From: CBDDEI01 sp965226775
Lineage (GTDB): Bacteria > Chloroflexota > Dehalococcoidia > SHYD01
Assembly (NCBI GenBank): GCA_965226775.1
Contig: CBDDEI010000002.1
Location: 2,046,001 to 2,110,000 of the forward strand
Length of the DNA stretch: 64,000 bases
Reading direction: 5' to 3'
Made by a program: the position numbers and the translations under genes. Position 1 is the stretch's first letter. Each line of letters opens with the position of its first letter. The notes below the pieces were generated by a model, which worked only from the letters and a program-made list of their open reading frames with translations, was not told the origin of the DNA and searched no databases. This document shows, one piece after another, positions 45,898 to 55,022 of the stretch.

Positions 45898-47658
45898 CTA
45901 TTTGTCTATCCATGCATTGATCGTTGAGTAGCCTTGATCCAGGTGCGCGGTATAGTTCTTCACGTAAGGATGCCAGAAGAACGCATTAGGAGACCGGGCA
46001 ATGGCAATTCCAAATGCCTCCTGATTGATGTAGGTGATTGCCTCTTTCATGATCGCCTGACGCTTCGTCGGATCACCCTCTCGCCGCTGCGCCTCAATGA
46101 GCCCCTTGAGTTTGTCGTCTTTCACACTCGTGTAGTTAAGACGCTGGTCGGGGTAGTAGTATCCGTACAGGCTGTAGTCCGCATCTGGGCGTGGGTACTC
46201 TCCAAACCAGTGCATCTCAAACAAGCCCTTCTTCCGGTCTCGAGAAACTTCTGCACGGGGCCGCACATCAAACTCTACTGTAATCCCCACCATTTTGAGT
46301 TGGGCTTGCAATAGCTGCGCAAGGGAGCGCTCTTGATCGGTCCCTAAGTCTGTCAACAACGCGTATGTGAAGCCATTTGGATAGCCAGCTTCGGTAAGGA
46401 GTTGCTTCGCCTTTTCCCGGTCAAAGGGCTGTAATGCCTTTATCTCTTCTTGCGTAAAGATGTCCACAAAGGTGTTGGCGCCCGCCAACCCATACGTTCC
46501 GCCGCCTATAACCTTAATGAATTCATCGCGATCGATGGCCAAGGAGATGGCCTTACGCACCAGCTGACTTTGGAAGGGCTCAAACAGATAGTTCATCAGC
46601 ACGTAGCGGGGGGTGCCGGGGAAATCGTGGCGGAGCGCCTCAGGGTTCTGAGCTGCCAAGTCCTTGATCCCCTGGCCGCTGGACGAGTTCATGACATCTA
46701 GCTGTCGCGTTTGGAATGCCGCAAATGCGGTCGCATCCTCCGGCAACACCAGGTAGCGAATGTCGTCTAAGTAGATTGAGTCCGCATCCCTATAGGTGGG
46801 GTTTTTCGTGAATACCGCTCTGGTACCCTTTTGGGTATCCGCCTCACTGTGTTGGAAGGGGCCAGTACCCACAATATTCGTGGAAAAGTCCCCCTCAAGC
46901 TTCAAGAGCTCTTTCGGGTAGATGGGGTTGAACGCGCTGCTCGCATAAATTAAGAACGGCGCGAACCCATCCTCGAACTTGACCACTACGGTGTAGTTGT
47001 CCGGCGTTGTGATGCTCTCAAGTCCGGCCCACATGAACCCGTTCTGGCTGGCCTTAAGATCGGAGAAGTCACCGGTGCTGGAAGTATAGTGATAGCTCCA
47101 CTTCACATCCGCAGCGGTGAGCTCACGGCCGTTAACGGGAGCTATGTTGGCATACTTCACGCCCTTCTGGAGGTAAAAGGTAAAGGTCTTGGCATCGGCT
47201 GAAACCTCCCACCTCTCCGCCAGCTCCGGCGCAACGGTCTTATCGAAGTAATTAATGTTCGGATAAGGTGTTACCACTTGCTGTAGGAGACTGTCGTATG
47301 CAAGTCGGATGCCGTTGACATTGTTGGAATTCTGCCCGTTTATCCGCATATTCCAGTCTGTCATGTCCGTGGTGTTCCGAATCCTGAGCGTACCCCCGGT
47401 CTTCGGCTTTCCCATTGCATCGCCCTCGGTCTTCGCCATTGCGTCGTCCGTCTTGGGCTTCGCCATAGCGTCGCCGCTCTCGGTCTTCGCCATTGCGTCG
47501 TCCGTCTTGGGCTTCTCCATTGCATCGCTGCTCTCGGTCTTCGCCGTTGTAGCGCTGCTACTAGACGCAGCTGGCTGTGCGGGCGCGGCGGGGGCCGCGC
47601 AGGCTAGCGCGATCATCATAGAAGCGATCACTAGATAAAACACTGGCTTGAAATACAT
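45898..47658 (-). CDS. ABC-transporter solute-binding lipoprotein, family 5, copy 1
   Basis: 586 aa peptide/nickel-type (family 5) substrate-binding protein. The signal peptide FYLVIASMMIALAC ends in a lipobox, with the acylated Cys in the mature N-terminus. Residues ~35-90 are repeats of (S/D)DAM(E/A)KPKT/AKTESG. The ligand-binding part starts at GGTLRIRNTTDMTDWNMRING. The start ATG 47658 has AAGGAGG 6 nt upstream. No permease or ATPase gene is nearby, so the transport partners are elsewhere. Paired with copy 2 by duplication. Confidence 0.9.
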   Translation of the reverse strand: MYFKPVFYLVIASMMIALACAAPAAPAQPAASSSSATTAKTESSDAMEKPKTDDAMAKTESGDAMAKPKTDDAMAKTEGDAMGKPKTGGTLRIRNTTDMTDWNMRINGQNSNNVNGIRLAYDSLLQQVVTPYPNINYFDKTVAPELAERWEVSADAKTFTFYLQKGVKYANIAPVNGRELTAADVKWSYHYTSSTGDFSDLKASQNGFMWAGLESITTPDNYTVVVKFEDGFAPFLIYASSAFNPIYPKELLKLEGDFSTNIVGTGPFQHSEADTQKGTRAVFTKNPTYRDADSIYLDDIRYLVLPEDATAFAAFQTRQLDVMNSSSGQGIKDLAAQNPEALRHDFPGTPRYVLMNYLFEPFQSQLVRKAISLAIDRDEFIKVIGGGTYGLAGANTFVDIFTQEEIKALQPFDREKAKQLLTEAGYPNGFTYALLTDLGTDQERSLAQLLQAQLKMVGITVEFDVRPRAEVSRDRKKGLFEMHWFGEYPRPDADYSLYGYYYPDQRLNYTSVKDDKLKGLIEAQRREGDPTKRQAIMKEAITYINQEAFGIAIARSPNAFFWHPYVKNYTAHLDQGYSTINAWIDK

Positions 47659-47771
47659 CAAGTTCCTCCTTGTTCTCGGGGACAACCCACTCTTCAGCCA
47701 CTGGCAAGGCCGCGGCTAAAGGAACCGCAACGTTTGTCCCTTACGTTGTACTTGAGATGCTAGTGCAGATA

Positions 47772-47800
47772 CATGAGTAATTCATGACGTGTTCATGAGA
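47772..47800 (-). promoter_or_regulatory. CATGA-rich element upstream of solute-binding protein 1
   Basis: On the minus strand it reads TCTCATGAAC then ACGTCATGAATTACTCATG, three CATGA/CTCAT half-sites at roughly one-turn spacing. The same arrangement precedes copy 2. Candidate operator or activator site. Confidence 0.55.
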
Positions 47801-47825
47801 ATTATCACGATCGGGCGCCATTGCG

Positions 47826-47902
47826 CGGTGGCCGTAGCCGAGAGGTTAAGGCGCATGGTTGTGGCCTAGGAGAACGTGGGTTCGAATCTCACCGTCCACC
47901 CA
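47826..47902 (+). pseudogene. Degenerate tRNA-His copy
   Basis: Same layout as tRNA-His at 45681, but with an acceptor mismatch (C5 opposite T68), a broken anticodon-stem pair (A28 opposite G42) and a G:U in the T stem. The GTG anticodon is retained. Probably decaying. Confidence 0.75.
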
Positions 47903-47960
47903 TTCTCCCCCTGAGAGTGCTTCTCCTGCACCAAGCTTCCCCAACATCCCCAGTAATATA

Positions 47961-47996
47961 GAAAGCCGCCGCGAGCATAGCTCGCGGCGGCTTTCT
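47961..47996. terminator. Bidirectional terminator in duplication unit 2
   Basis: Arms AAAGCCGCCGCGAGC / GCTCGCGGCGGCTTT followed by CTT; near copy of the one at 45817. Confidence 0.85.
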
Positions 47997-48044
47997 TCTA
48001 GCGGTCTGACGAGGAGATTAACCTCCCCTCATCTGCGCCTAGTG

Positions 48045-49805
48045 CTATTTGTCTATCCATGCATTGATTGCTGGGTAGCCTTGATCCAGGTGCGCAGAAT
48101 AGTTCTTCACGTAAGGATGCCAGAAGAACGCATTGGGAGACCGGGCAATGGCAATGCCAAACGCCTCTGTATTGATGTAGGTGATTGCTTCCTTCATGAT
48201 CGCCCGACGCTTCGTCGGATCACCCTCTCGTCGCTGCGCCTCAATGTACGTCTTCAGCTTATCGTCTTTCACACTCGTGTAGTTAAGACGCTGGTCGGGG
48301 TAGTAGTATCCGTACAGGCTGTAGTCCGCGTCTGGGCGACCGTACTCGCCGAACCAGTGCATCTCAAACAAGCCCTTCTTCCGGTCTCGAGAAACTTCTG
48401 CACGAGGCCGCACATCAAACTCTACTGTAATCCCCACCGTTTTGAGCTGGGCTTGCAAGAGCTGCGCAAGGGAGCGCTCTTGATCGGTCCCTAAGTCTGT
48501 CAACAATGCGAATGTGAAGCCATTCGGGTAGCCAGCTTCAGTAAGGAGACTCTTCGCCTTTTCCCGGTCAAAGGGCTGTAATGCCTTTACCTCTTCTTGC
48601 GTGAAGATGTCCACAAAGGTGTTGGCGCCCGCCAACCCATACGTTCCGCCGCCCATAACCGTAATGAATTCATCCCGATCGATGGCCAGGGAGACGGCCT
48701 GACGCACTAGCTGACTTTGGAAGGCAGGAAACTGATAGTTCATCAGTACGTAGCGGGGAGTGCCGGGGTAATCTTGGCGGAGCGCCTCAGGGTTCTGAGT
48801 TGCCAAGTCCTTGATCCCCTGGCCGCTGGACGAGTTCATGACGTCTAGCTGTCGCGTTTGGAATGCCGCAAATGCGGTCGCATCCTCCGGCAACACCAGG
48901 TAGCGAATGTCGTCTAAGTAGATTGAGTCCGCATCCCTATAGGTGGGGTTTTTCGTGAATACCGCTCTGGTACCCTTTTGGGTATCCGCGTCACTGTGTT
49001 GGAAGGGGCCAGTACCCACAATATTCGTGGAAAAATCCCCCTCAAGCTTCAAGAGCTCTTTCGGGTAGATGGGGTTGAACGCGCTGCTCGCATAAGTTAA
49101 GAACGGCGCGAACCCATCCTTGAACTTGACCACTACGGTGTAGTTGTCCGGCGTTGTGATGCTATCAAGCCCGGCCCACATGAACCCGTTCTGGCTGGCC
49201 TTAAGATCGGAGAAGTCACCGGTGCTGGAAGTATAGTGATAGCTCCACTTCGCGTCCGCAGCGGTAAGCTCACGGCCGTTAACGGGAGCTATGTTGGCAT
49301 ACTTCACGCCCTTCTGGAGGTAGAAGGTGAAGGTCTTGGCATCGGCTGAAACCTCCCACCTCTCTGCCAGCTCCGGCTCAATGGTCTTGTCAAAGTAGTT
49401 AATGTTCGGATGAGGTGTTTCCCTCTGCTTTAAGAGACTGTCGTATGCAACGCGGATGCCGTTGACATTGTTGGAATTCTGCCCGTTTATCCGCATATTC
49501 CAGTCTGTCATGTCCGTGGTGTTCCGAATCCTGAGCGTACCGCCAGTCTTCGGCTTCCCCATTGCATCGCCCTCGGTCTTCGCCATTGCGTCGTCCGTCT
49601 TGGGCTTCGCCATTGCGTCGCCGCTCTCGGTCTTCGCCATTGCGTCGTCCGTCTTAGGCTTCTCCATGGCATCGCTGCTCTCGGTCTTCGCCGTTGCAGC
49701 GCTGCTACTAGACGCAGCTGGCTGTGCGGGCGCGGCGGGCGCCGCGCAGGCTAGTGCGATCATCATCGAAGCGATCACTAAATAAAACACTGGCTTATAT
49801 TGCAT
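48045..49805 (-). CDS. ABC-transporter solute-binding lipoprotein, family 5, copy 2
   Basis: 586 aa, same length and layout as copy 1: lipobox MIALAC, acidic-Lys repeats, then the family-5 binding domain. Most differences lie in the second half of the N-lobe and the C-terminal third (for example YQFPAFQSQLV versus YLFEPFQSQLV, LKTYIEA versus LKGLIEA). Different ligands are possible. ATG 49805 has AGGAGG upstream. No permease or ATPase nearby. Confidence 0.9.
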   Translation of the reverse strand: MQYKPVFYLVIASMMIALACAAPAAPAQPAASSSSAATAKTESSDAMEKPKTDDAMAKTESGDAMAKPKTDDAMAKTEGDAMGKPKTGGTLRIRNTTDMTDWNMRINGQNSNNVNGIRVAYDSLLKQRETPHPNINYFDKTIEPELAERWEVSADAKTFTFYLQKGVKYANIAPVNGRELTAADAKWSYHYTSSTGDFSDLKASQNGFMWAGLDSITTPDNYTVVVKFKDGFAPFLTYASSAFNPIYPKELLKLEGDFSTNIVGTGPFQHSDADTQKGTRAVFTKNPTYRDADSIYLDDIRYLVLPEDATAFAAFQTRQLDVMNSSSGQGIKDLATQNPEALRQDYPGTPRYVLMNYQFPAFQSQLVRQAVSLAIDRDEFITVMGGGTYGLAGANTFVDIFTQEEVKALQPFDREKAKSLLTEAGYPNGFTFALLTDLGTDQERSLAQLLQAQLKTVGITVEFDVRPRAEVSRDRKKGLFEMHWFGEYGRPDADYSLYGYYYPDQRLNYTSVKDDKLKTYIEAQRREGDPTKRRAIMKEAITYINTEAFGIAIARSPNAFFWHPYVKNYSAHLDQGYPAINAWIDK

Positions 49806-49925
49806 TAAGCACCTCCTAAGTTCTTGGGATAACCCACTCTTCAGCCACAGGCAAGGCCGCGGCTGAAGAAACCGCAACGTTTGTCCCTTACGTTTACGTT
49901 GTAATTGAGATGCTATTGCAGAAAT

Positions 49926-49953
49926 ATGAGTAATTCATGATGGATTCATGAGA
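49926..49953 (-). promoter_or_regulatory. CATGA-rich element upstream of solute-binding protein 2
   Basis: Equivalent of 47772-47800: TCTCATGAATCC then ATCATGAATTACTCAT on the minus strand. Confidence 0.55.
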
Positions 49954-50098
49954 AATAGTAAGAGCGGCACTTTACCACACTTAACCACGCCTACCTCACT
50001 ATAGCGTCATTGGGAACTCATGCGGCCCTAATCTAATGACCTTACAGTCCTAGCACCTGTACTTACGAGCAGCATAGAGTAAGAAGGAGGTAGCCACA

Positions 50099-51973
50099 AT
50101 GAGTACTAAGGCATGGCTAGTAGCCCTGTCCATCAGCGCACTGCTGGTAAGTGCCTGCACTGCGGCCACACCCGCGGCGCCCGCTGAAACCAGCGGGTCC
50201 ACGAGCAGCGGCGCCAGTAGCAGCAGCGACACCAGTAGCAGCACCAGTGGTACGAGCGACACCAGCAGCAGCACCAGTGGGACCAGCGACACCAGCAGCA
50301 GCACGAGCACCACCAGCAGCCCTAGCGCGACTCCTGTCCCCGCTGCCAGCAGTAGCAGTAGCACGACCAGCACCACGGGCAGCGGCGAAACCAAGAAGGA
50401 AACCGGCGAAGCCGCAAAAGCCGAACAGGTGATGAAAGACACCGCCGGCAGCTCGGACGTCGTATGTGAAGAAGGCAAGGAGTCCTGGCGCTCCCCCGGT
50501 CCCCCCGTCCGCGGCGGCAGCCTTGTCTGGGCTACTTCGCCCGTCAGCCATCTCGAGAGCGGCGGCGCGTTCCAGGTCTACAACAGCCTGCTCCAAGAGC
50601 GTAAGTGCTTCGTCACCGACCGCGTCATCGTCCCCAGTCTCGCGAAGTCCTGGGAGGTCTCCCCTAACGGCTTGACCTGGACCTTGAAGCTCAACGACAA
50701 CGTGAAGTGGCAGAATATGCCCCCGGTCAACGGCAGAGCCTTCGACTCCTCCGACGTGGCCTGGATGATTGACTACCAGAAGGAAAAAGGACGCGAGCGC
50801 GTCTGGTGGGAACACGTCAATTACACCACCCCAGACAAGTACACCATCGTCCTGACCCTTACCCGCCCTGACCCCGACTTTGTCTACAAGCTGGGGGCCG
50901 GCGCTAACCTCATGAAAGCCAAAGAGGTCTTTGAGCAGGACGCCGGCTTCCGCAAAACCGCCGTCGGCACCGGCGCCTATATGGCGCATGACTGGAAGAC
51001 CGGCCAAGGCGTCACCGGCGTTAAGAATCCCGACTACTGGGAGACGGGCGCAGACGGCAAGCCTCTCCCCTACCTCGATGAGATCAAGAAGGTAGCTTTC
51101 GGCGATATCGCCGCGGAGTTGGCCGCAATGCGGGCCGGACAAACGCACCATCCCGGCACCTTTGGCTTCCGCCCCGACATGCTGAAGATCCTACGAGATA
51201 GTGATCTGAAGCTGACCTTCTACGACATCCTCCCTCCCATCCATGGCGCCGTGTGGTTCGATACTACTTCTGCGCCCTGGAACGATAAGCGGGTGCGCCA
51301 AGCCACCCTGAAGTCCATCGACCGGGAATCGCTCATCATCTCCTTGCAGGGCGGCGTTGTTCACTCGGGCTATGTACCCGGCCCCTTTACCGATGCGGCC
51401 TGGTCTGAAGCAAAGACGATTGAGAAGTTCGCTCAGGACATCCCTGCCGCCAAGAAGCTCTTGGCCGAAGCCGGCTACGACGGCAGTGGCCCCCCCGCCA
51501 AGATGACTACCACCGGCCAGTATGCCCAAGAAGCCGAAGTGGTCCAAAACTTGATGAAGAAAGCTGGCTTCAACGTGGAGCTCGAGGTCGCGCCTGACCG
51601 CTCCTGGACCACCACCATGCGGAAGTTGAAGTTCGAGATCGGCTGGGGCGTCGCGGGAGGCTCCATCACAGAGTTCCCGGTCTACTACCTCTGCCAGCTG
51701 GTGACCGATAACCCTCTGAACACAACTCGGTACGGTGATGCCACCATCGATAACCTGTGCGGAACCCAGGCCGTTGAGCTAGACCCCGCAAAGCGCAAGG
51801 CTATCTGGGATCAGCTCCAGGACCACCTCTATGACGTAGTGCCTTACGTGCCCACGGTCGGCACCATCTACGGCATGGCTTTGGCCTGCGAAGTCAAAAA
51901 CTACAAGCGTGTCCACACCGGCCGCAATCCCTCCGGATTCGTCCGGGCCTGGCTCGACAAGACCGGCTGCTAA
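50099..51973 (+). CDS. ABC-transporter solute-binding lipoprotein, family 5, divergent third member
   Basis: 624 aa family-5 substrate-binding protein. Signal peptide with lipobox LVSAC. Residues ~33-95 are a Ser/Thr/Gly linker built of SSSTSGTSDT-like repeats. The binding domain begins near GGSLVWATSPVSH, with the usual SLAKSWEVSPNGLTWTLKL strand. It is unlike copies 1 and 2 in sequence, so it is a separate lineage. RBS AAGGAGG. No permease or ATPase genes next to it. A hairpin lies 30 nt past the stop. Confidence 0.9.
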   Translation: MSTKAWLVALSISALLVSACTAATPAAPAETSGSTSSGASSSSDTSSSTSGTSDTSSSTSGTSDTSSSTSTTSSPSATPVPAASSSSSTTSTTGSGETKKETGEAAKAEQVMKDTAGSSDVVCEEGKESWRSPGPPVRGGSLVWATSPVSHLESGGAFQVYNSLLQERKCFVTDRVIVPSLAKSWEVSPNGLTWTLKLNDNVKWQNMPPVNGRAFDSSDVAWMIDYQKEKGRERVWWEHVNYTTPDKYTIVLTLTRPDPDFVYKLGAGANLMKAKEVFEQDAGFRKTAVGTGAYMAHDWKTGQGVTGVKNPDYWETGADGKPLPYLDEIKKVAFGDIAAELAAMRAGQTHHPGTFGFRPDMLKILRDSDLKLTFYDILPPIHGAVWFDTTSAPWNDKRVRQATLKSIDRESLIISLQGGVVHSGYVPGPFTDAAWSEAKTIEKFAQDIPAAKKLLAEAGYDGSGPPAKMTTTGQYAQEAEVVQNLMKKAGFNVELEVAPDRSWTTTMRKLKFEIGWGVAGGSITEFPVYYLCQLVTDNPLNTTRYGDATIDNLCGTQAVELDPAKRKAIWDQLQDHLYDVVPYVPTVGTIYGMALACEVKNYKRVHTGRNPSGFVRAWLDKTGC

Positions 51974-52003
51974 CACCTAGCTAACAGTCGTTTCTAATTA
52001 AAT

Positions 52004-52059
52004 AGCCGGCATCAGCTGCATTGGCCAAATAAGCTTGGTTAATGCAGTTGATGTCGGCT
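52004..52059 (+). promoter_or_regulatory. Long imperfect inverted repeat after solute-binding protein 3
   Basis: Arms AGCCGGCATCAGCTGCATT (52004-52022) and AATGCAGTTGATGTCGGCT (52041-52059) with an 18-nt loop; two mismatches/GU. No U-tract, so it may be an mRNA-stabilising stem rather than a terminator. Confidence 0.6.
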
Positions 52060-52087
52060 TGCATCAGAACACGTACCGAGTGGAGCC

Positions 52088-52927
52088 ATGAATTCACCAG
52101 AGCCAGGAGAGTGGCTGACGGAGTTGCGGGCCCTTTACGATAACGCCTTCAGTTACGATTGGGACCGGCACGTTGACCAACTCAATAAGCGGTATAAATT
52201 ACACGGCAGCAGTAAGTTGGGCCTGCTGGTGCGTGGTCAACCACCTGCATGGTTTAACGGCGATGTAGAAGCTATCCAGCCGGACCGCTGGGTGTTGGTT
52301 GTCTCGCTAAGTCATCAGCTACCTAGCCAAGACCTCGAAGACCATGTACCCGATAGTTCGTGGCAAGCGTGTTGTCACAACAATGCCAGCTCAGTCATAC
52401 AATATCCGCAGTTTTTCACGCGAGCGGCAGAACTTGCTGCTACGGCCCTGGAACACGAACACCTACAACCAGAGGGGCCTCAGCTAACTGCGAAGGACCT
52501 AGTGTTTACCCAAATGTGTCCCTATACCTTCGGACGATTTGAGCCGCCTTTAAGCACAATCAGGACAGTGGTAAGACGCGATATAGGCTGTCTTACCGCC
52601 GCATCAGTCGGGAGAATCCTCGTAGAGAAGGCCAGGCCCAAACTCATACTCGTCAACGGTAGTCCTACCGTGCTTGAGTTTGACGCCATCTACGGCAGCA
52701 ACCTTTCCTGGGAGGAAAAGCAGTACCCTTCAGAGAGCCACCCGCACCTAAAGCTATGGCACAGGGAGGGGTATTGGAAAACAGAGCAGGGCGCTATACC
52801 AGTAGTAGGAATCCCTCTCTTGGGCACCCAAGGAAGCCATGACTCTGCACTTGAACGCAAACAGCTGAACGCAGCAATACGAGAACTAGTTGCCTATCCG
52901 GTTGCTGCCTCCAACCTTAGCCCGTAG
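52088..52927 (+). CDS. Hypothetical protein, 279 aa
   Basis: Not recognised. Soluble, no signal peptide. Pattern TRAAELAATALEHE and RPKLILVNGSPTVLEFDA suggests an alpha/beta fold; I saw a faint likeness to uracil-DNA-glycosylase-type folds but no motif I could verify. Several Cys and His (CCHNN, MCPYTFGRFEP) could bind a metal. RBS GAGTGGAG. A single gene between a solute-binding lipoprotein and tRNA-Arg. Function unknown. Confidence 0.65.
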   Translation: MNSPEPGEWLTELRALYDNAFSYDWDRHVDQLNKRYKLHGSSKLGLLVRGQPPAWFNGDVEAIQPDRWVLVVSLSHQLPSQDLEDHVPDSSWQACCHNNASSVIQYPQFFTRAAELAATALEHEHLQPEGPQLTAKDLVFTQMCPYTFGRFEPPLSTIRTVVRRDIGCLTAASVGRILVEKARPKLILVNGSPTVLEFDAIYGSNLSWEEKQYPSESHPHLKLWHREGYWKTEQGAIPVVGIPLLGTQGSHDSALERKQLNAAIRELVAYPVAASNLSP

Positions 52928-53053
52928 CATCTGCTTCCATACACCACCTACGGCGTAAACCCCTTCTGTGCTGGCCGAGCTGGCAGCAGCCTCAAGTTGC
53001 TGCTCAGACGAGCACCATACTAGCCGCTCAGTCTGCTACAATTTATTCGCCGT

Positions 53054-53129
53054 GCGCCCGTAGCTCAACGGATAGAGCATCAGACTTCGGATCTGAGGGT
53101 TGGGGGTTCGAGTCCCTCCGGGCGTACCA
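53054..53129 (+). tRNA. tRNA-Arg (TCG)
   Basis: Acceptor GCGCCCG / CGGGCGT (terminal G:U), anticodon loop CTTCGGA (TCG, reads CGA/CGG family), T-loop TTCGAGT and encoded CCA. A TACAAT box lies at 53037-53042. Confidence 0.95.
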
Positions 53130-53176
53130 TCTCTCTCTTGCTGACAACAGTGTCAAGCAGAGCTTGCAAGCGAACA

Positions 53177-53210
53177 AAAAAGGGGCCAGCCGTATAGGCT
53201 GGCCCCTTGC
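53177..53210. terminator. Bidirectional terminator between tRNA-Arg and the thioredoxin-like gene
   Basis: Arms GGGGCCAGCC / GGCTGGCCCC with 5-nt loop, AAAAAA on the left giving a T-run for the minus strand. Confidence 0.82.
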
Positions 53211-53231
53211 TCGTGTAGCGTCTAAAGATGG

Positions 53232-53801
53232 CTAGCTCTGAGTGAGCATCTCCTTTAGCTGGTCGATGGTGGCCTGCCGCCACGTGCCCCAGTTCTCTTG
53301 CCGATAGCGGGCAGTGTGAGCCGCGCGCTCTTCCGGGGACATATTCTCAGTGCCGGCCCGCGCCTCATTGATGTGCTCCTCGGCATACTTGGAGCGCTCT
53401 ATGAAGTGGGTGATGTACTCGTGGTCTTTGGTGTAGAACACCAGGACGGGGATGGACTCAAACTCGCCATCCTTCTTGAACTCCTCCATGATGTCCTTGT
53501 GCTGGTCCCGCTCAAACACCCGCAGCTCCATGCCGCTGGCCTCTGCAATGCGCGCTATTACGGGAGTTTCCCTGTAGCAGTCCGGGCACCAATTCTCGGT
53601 AATAACCATAACTTTGGCCACACCGCCTGGTTGGGCCATAAGATTCTTGAAGTAGGCGGCATCCTCGTCGCTTACTGTCGTCGCTTCGTAGTTTTCGTCG
53701 TACCTGTCACCATACTCGGTGAAGGATGCCCTATAGTCTGCGTACGGTTTTCCAGTAGCAAACCGCTCCGGCGTCACCACACTCTGCTTACTTGTAACCA
53801 T
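53232..53801 (-). CDS. Thioredoxin-fold protein with WCPDC motif
   Basis: 189 aa from ATG 53801 (TTG at 53807 would give MTM). RBS AGGAG 9 nt before the ATG. Thioredoxin-like core with W-C72-P-D-C75 and a likely cis-Pro at SIPVLVF. The C-terminal half is alpha-helical and charged. Cytosolic, no signal peptide. It resembles thioredoxin-family proteins of unknown role in environmental bacteria. It may reduce disulfides of small-molecule enzymes (inference). Confidence 0.85.
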   Translation of the reverse strand: MVTSKQSVVTPERFATGKPYADYRASFTEYGDRYDENYEATTVSDEDAAYFKNLMAQPGGVAKVMVITENWCPDCYRETPVIARIAEASGMELRVFERDQHKDIMEEFKKDGEFESIPVLVFYTKDHEYITHFIERSKYAEEHINEARAGTENMSPEERAAHTARYRQENWGTWRQATIDQLKEMLTQS

Positions 53802-53869
53802 GGTCAACTACTCCTGTGTCCACTCTTAACGCGTGCCAATAGTGCCTAACCGCTCCATCGTTAGCTTGG

Positions 53870-54097
53870 TTAGCGGGGCTGTAGTAACGGCCCTCCCGGG
53901 TCCTTGACCGTTCCGTCTAGGGCGATAATTGCCGGCCGCTCTTCGCAATAATCACCAAACTCGCACTTTTCAAAAAGAAATGCGCTCATATCCTTATCAT
54001 AACGTATATTCCAGGAGCCCACTACGACACCGTCGGGCCCTAACTCAAGCTGCTGCTGCAACACCTGAAGCAATGCGTTGAGCTGTGCTTTCCCCAT
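53870..54097 (-). CDS. Small hypothetical protein, 75 aa
   Basis: Not recognised. Cytosolic, with a helical start (MGKAQLNALLQVLQQQLEL) and a Cys pair KCEFGDYCEE that could bind metal. Very strong RBS (AGGAGGAGG). Sits between the thioredoxin-like gene and the alpha/beta hydrolase on the same strand. Confidence 0.7.
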   Translation of the reverse strand: MGKAQLNALLQVLQQQLELGPDGVVVGSWNIRYDKDMSAFLFEKCEFGDYCEERPAIIALDGTVKDPGGPLLQPR

Positions 54098-54136
54098 TGT
54101 TCCTCCTCCTAAGCAGCTAAGCAGCGGGTTGCCGCT

Positions 54137-54931
54137 CTACTCGCTCAAGAACGCTACTGCAGCCTCGTTGAACTCCTGCGGCTTAAGAACGGCTACGTCA
54201 TGCCCGCACTCCAGCACCGTCAGTTGAGCGCCAGGCGTCAGGGCCATCGCCTGCTCCGATGCAGGGAAAGAGGCATCGGTGCGGCCCCAGGCGTAAAGCG
54301 TGGGCGCTTTTGTGTATGGCATGCGGCGCATTAGGTCATAGCGCTCCCTGGTGACGCCATCGCCCATATGGCGGGCAAGCTTGGCAAAGGCCTCAATGCG
54401 GCCAGGCTCATGGGTCGACTGGATCCGCTCCGCTACAAGTCCTTCCAAATCAACATCTGCGCCAGCCCCAACCACGCGCAGCCAGTCCGCGATTGCCTCA
54501 TCTGTGGGGGGTTTCCAGTTCATCATGCCGGCGTTTGGCCGGGCGCCAATGCCGTTGTGCCCGGTCTGGACGACCTTTTCCACGCGCTCCGGGCTTTCGT
54601 AAGCCAGCAGGCCGGCAATCCAACCGCCCATAGACGCGCCAATTATGTGACTGCTGCGCAGGCCCATAGCGTCCTGGAACTCCCGCACAAAGTCGGTAAG
54701 ATAGGCAAAGGAGTACTCCTGGTCTAGGAAGTCGCTAGGCGCCCAGCCCACACAGTCCGGCGCAAGGACATGGAAGTTCTCCGCAAGGGCCTCAACGTTG
54801 GGAAGCCAGTCGTCGGCGCTCCGCTGGAACGGGAAGCCGTGGATGAGCACCACCGGCTCTCCGGAGCCCATATCAATGTAGCGAGTATTGCCGTGACTCA
54901 GGTTGACTGATTTGTATTGAATAGCTGCCAT
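54137..54931 (-). CDS. Alpha/beta hydrolase
   Basis: 264 aa. Oxyanion HGFP near residue 31 and nucleophile S100 in G-A-S-M-G-G. The acid is probably D219 (GRTDASFP) and the base H244 (ECGHDVAVL). It resembles meta-cleavage-product hydrolases and related C-C hydrolases, but the substrate is unknown. Soluble. Probably co-transcribed with the small gene downstream on the minus strand. Confidence 0.88.
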   Translation of the reverse strand: MAAIQYKSVNLSHGNTRYIDMGSGEPVVLIHGFPFQRSADDWLPNVEALAENFHVLAPDCVGWAPSDFLDQEYSFAYLTDFVREFQDAMGLRSSHIIGASMGGWIAGLLAYESPERVEKVVQTGHNGIGARPNAGMMNWKPPTDEAIADWLRVVGAGADVDLEGLVAERIQSTHEPGRIEAFAKLARHMGDGVTRERYDLMRRMPYTKAPTLYAWGRTDASFPASEQAMALTPGAQLTVLECGHDVAVLKPQEFNEAAVAFLSE

Positions 54932-55022
54932 TGGATTCTCCTCTAGTCCGCTCTGCGTCTAGTCTTTCCAGCCAATTTTCTTCCATAACGTAGCAGTCAG
55001 CGCCACAGGGGTCAAGTTGCCG

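Larger units (their letters stand above)
45681..47800 (+). repeat. Tandem duplication unit 1 (tRNA-His + terminator + substrate-binding protein)
   Basis: Unit 1 holds tRNA-His, a bidirectional terminator, a solute-binding protein gene and its CATGA-rich upstream site. It is homologous across its whole length to 47826-49953. Boundaries are approximate. Confidence 0.8.
47826..49953 (+). repeat. Tandem duplication unit 2 (degenerate tRNA + terminator + substrate-binding protein)
   Basis: Mirrors 45681-47800, including the terminator and the substrate-binding gene. Boundaries approximate. Confidence 0.8.

Noticed and set aside
47400..47545. Repeat tract in solute-binding protein 1 read as a possible array
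   Set aside because: Codon-phased repeats that encode the Lys/Asp-rich linker after the lipobox.
52004..52059. Inverted repeat called as a terminator
   Set aside because: No T-tract follows either arm, so termination is not supported; listed only as an RNA structure.
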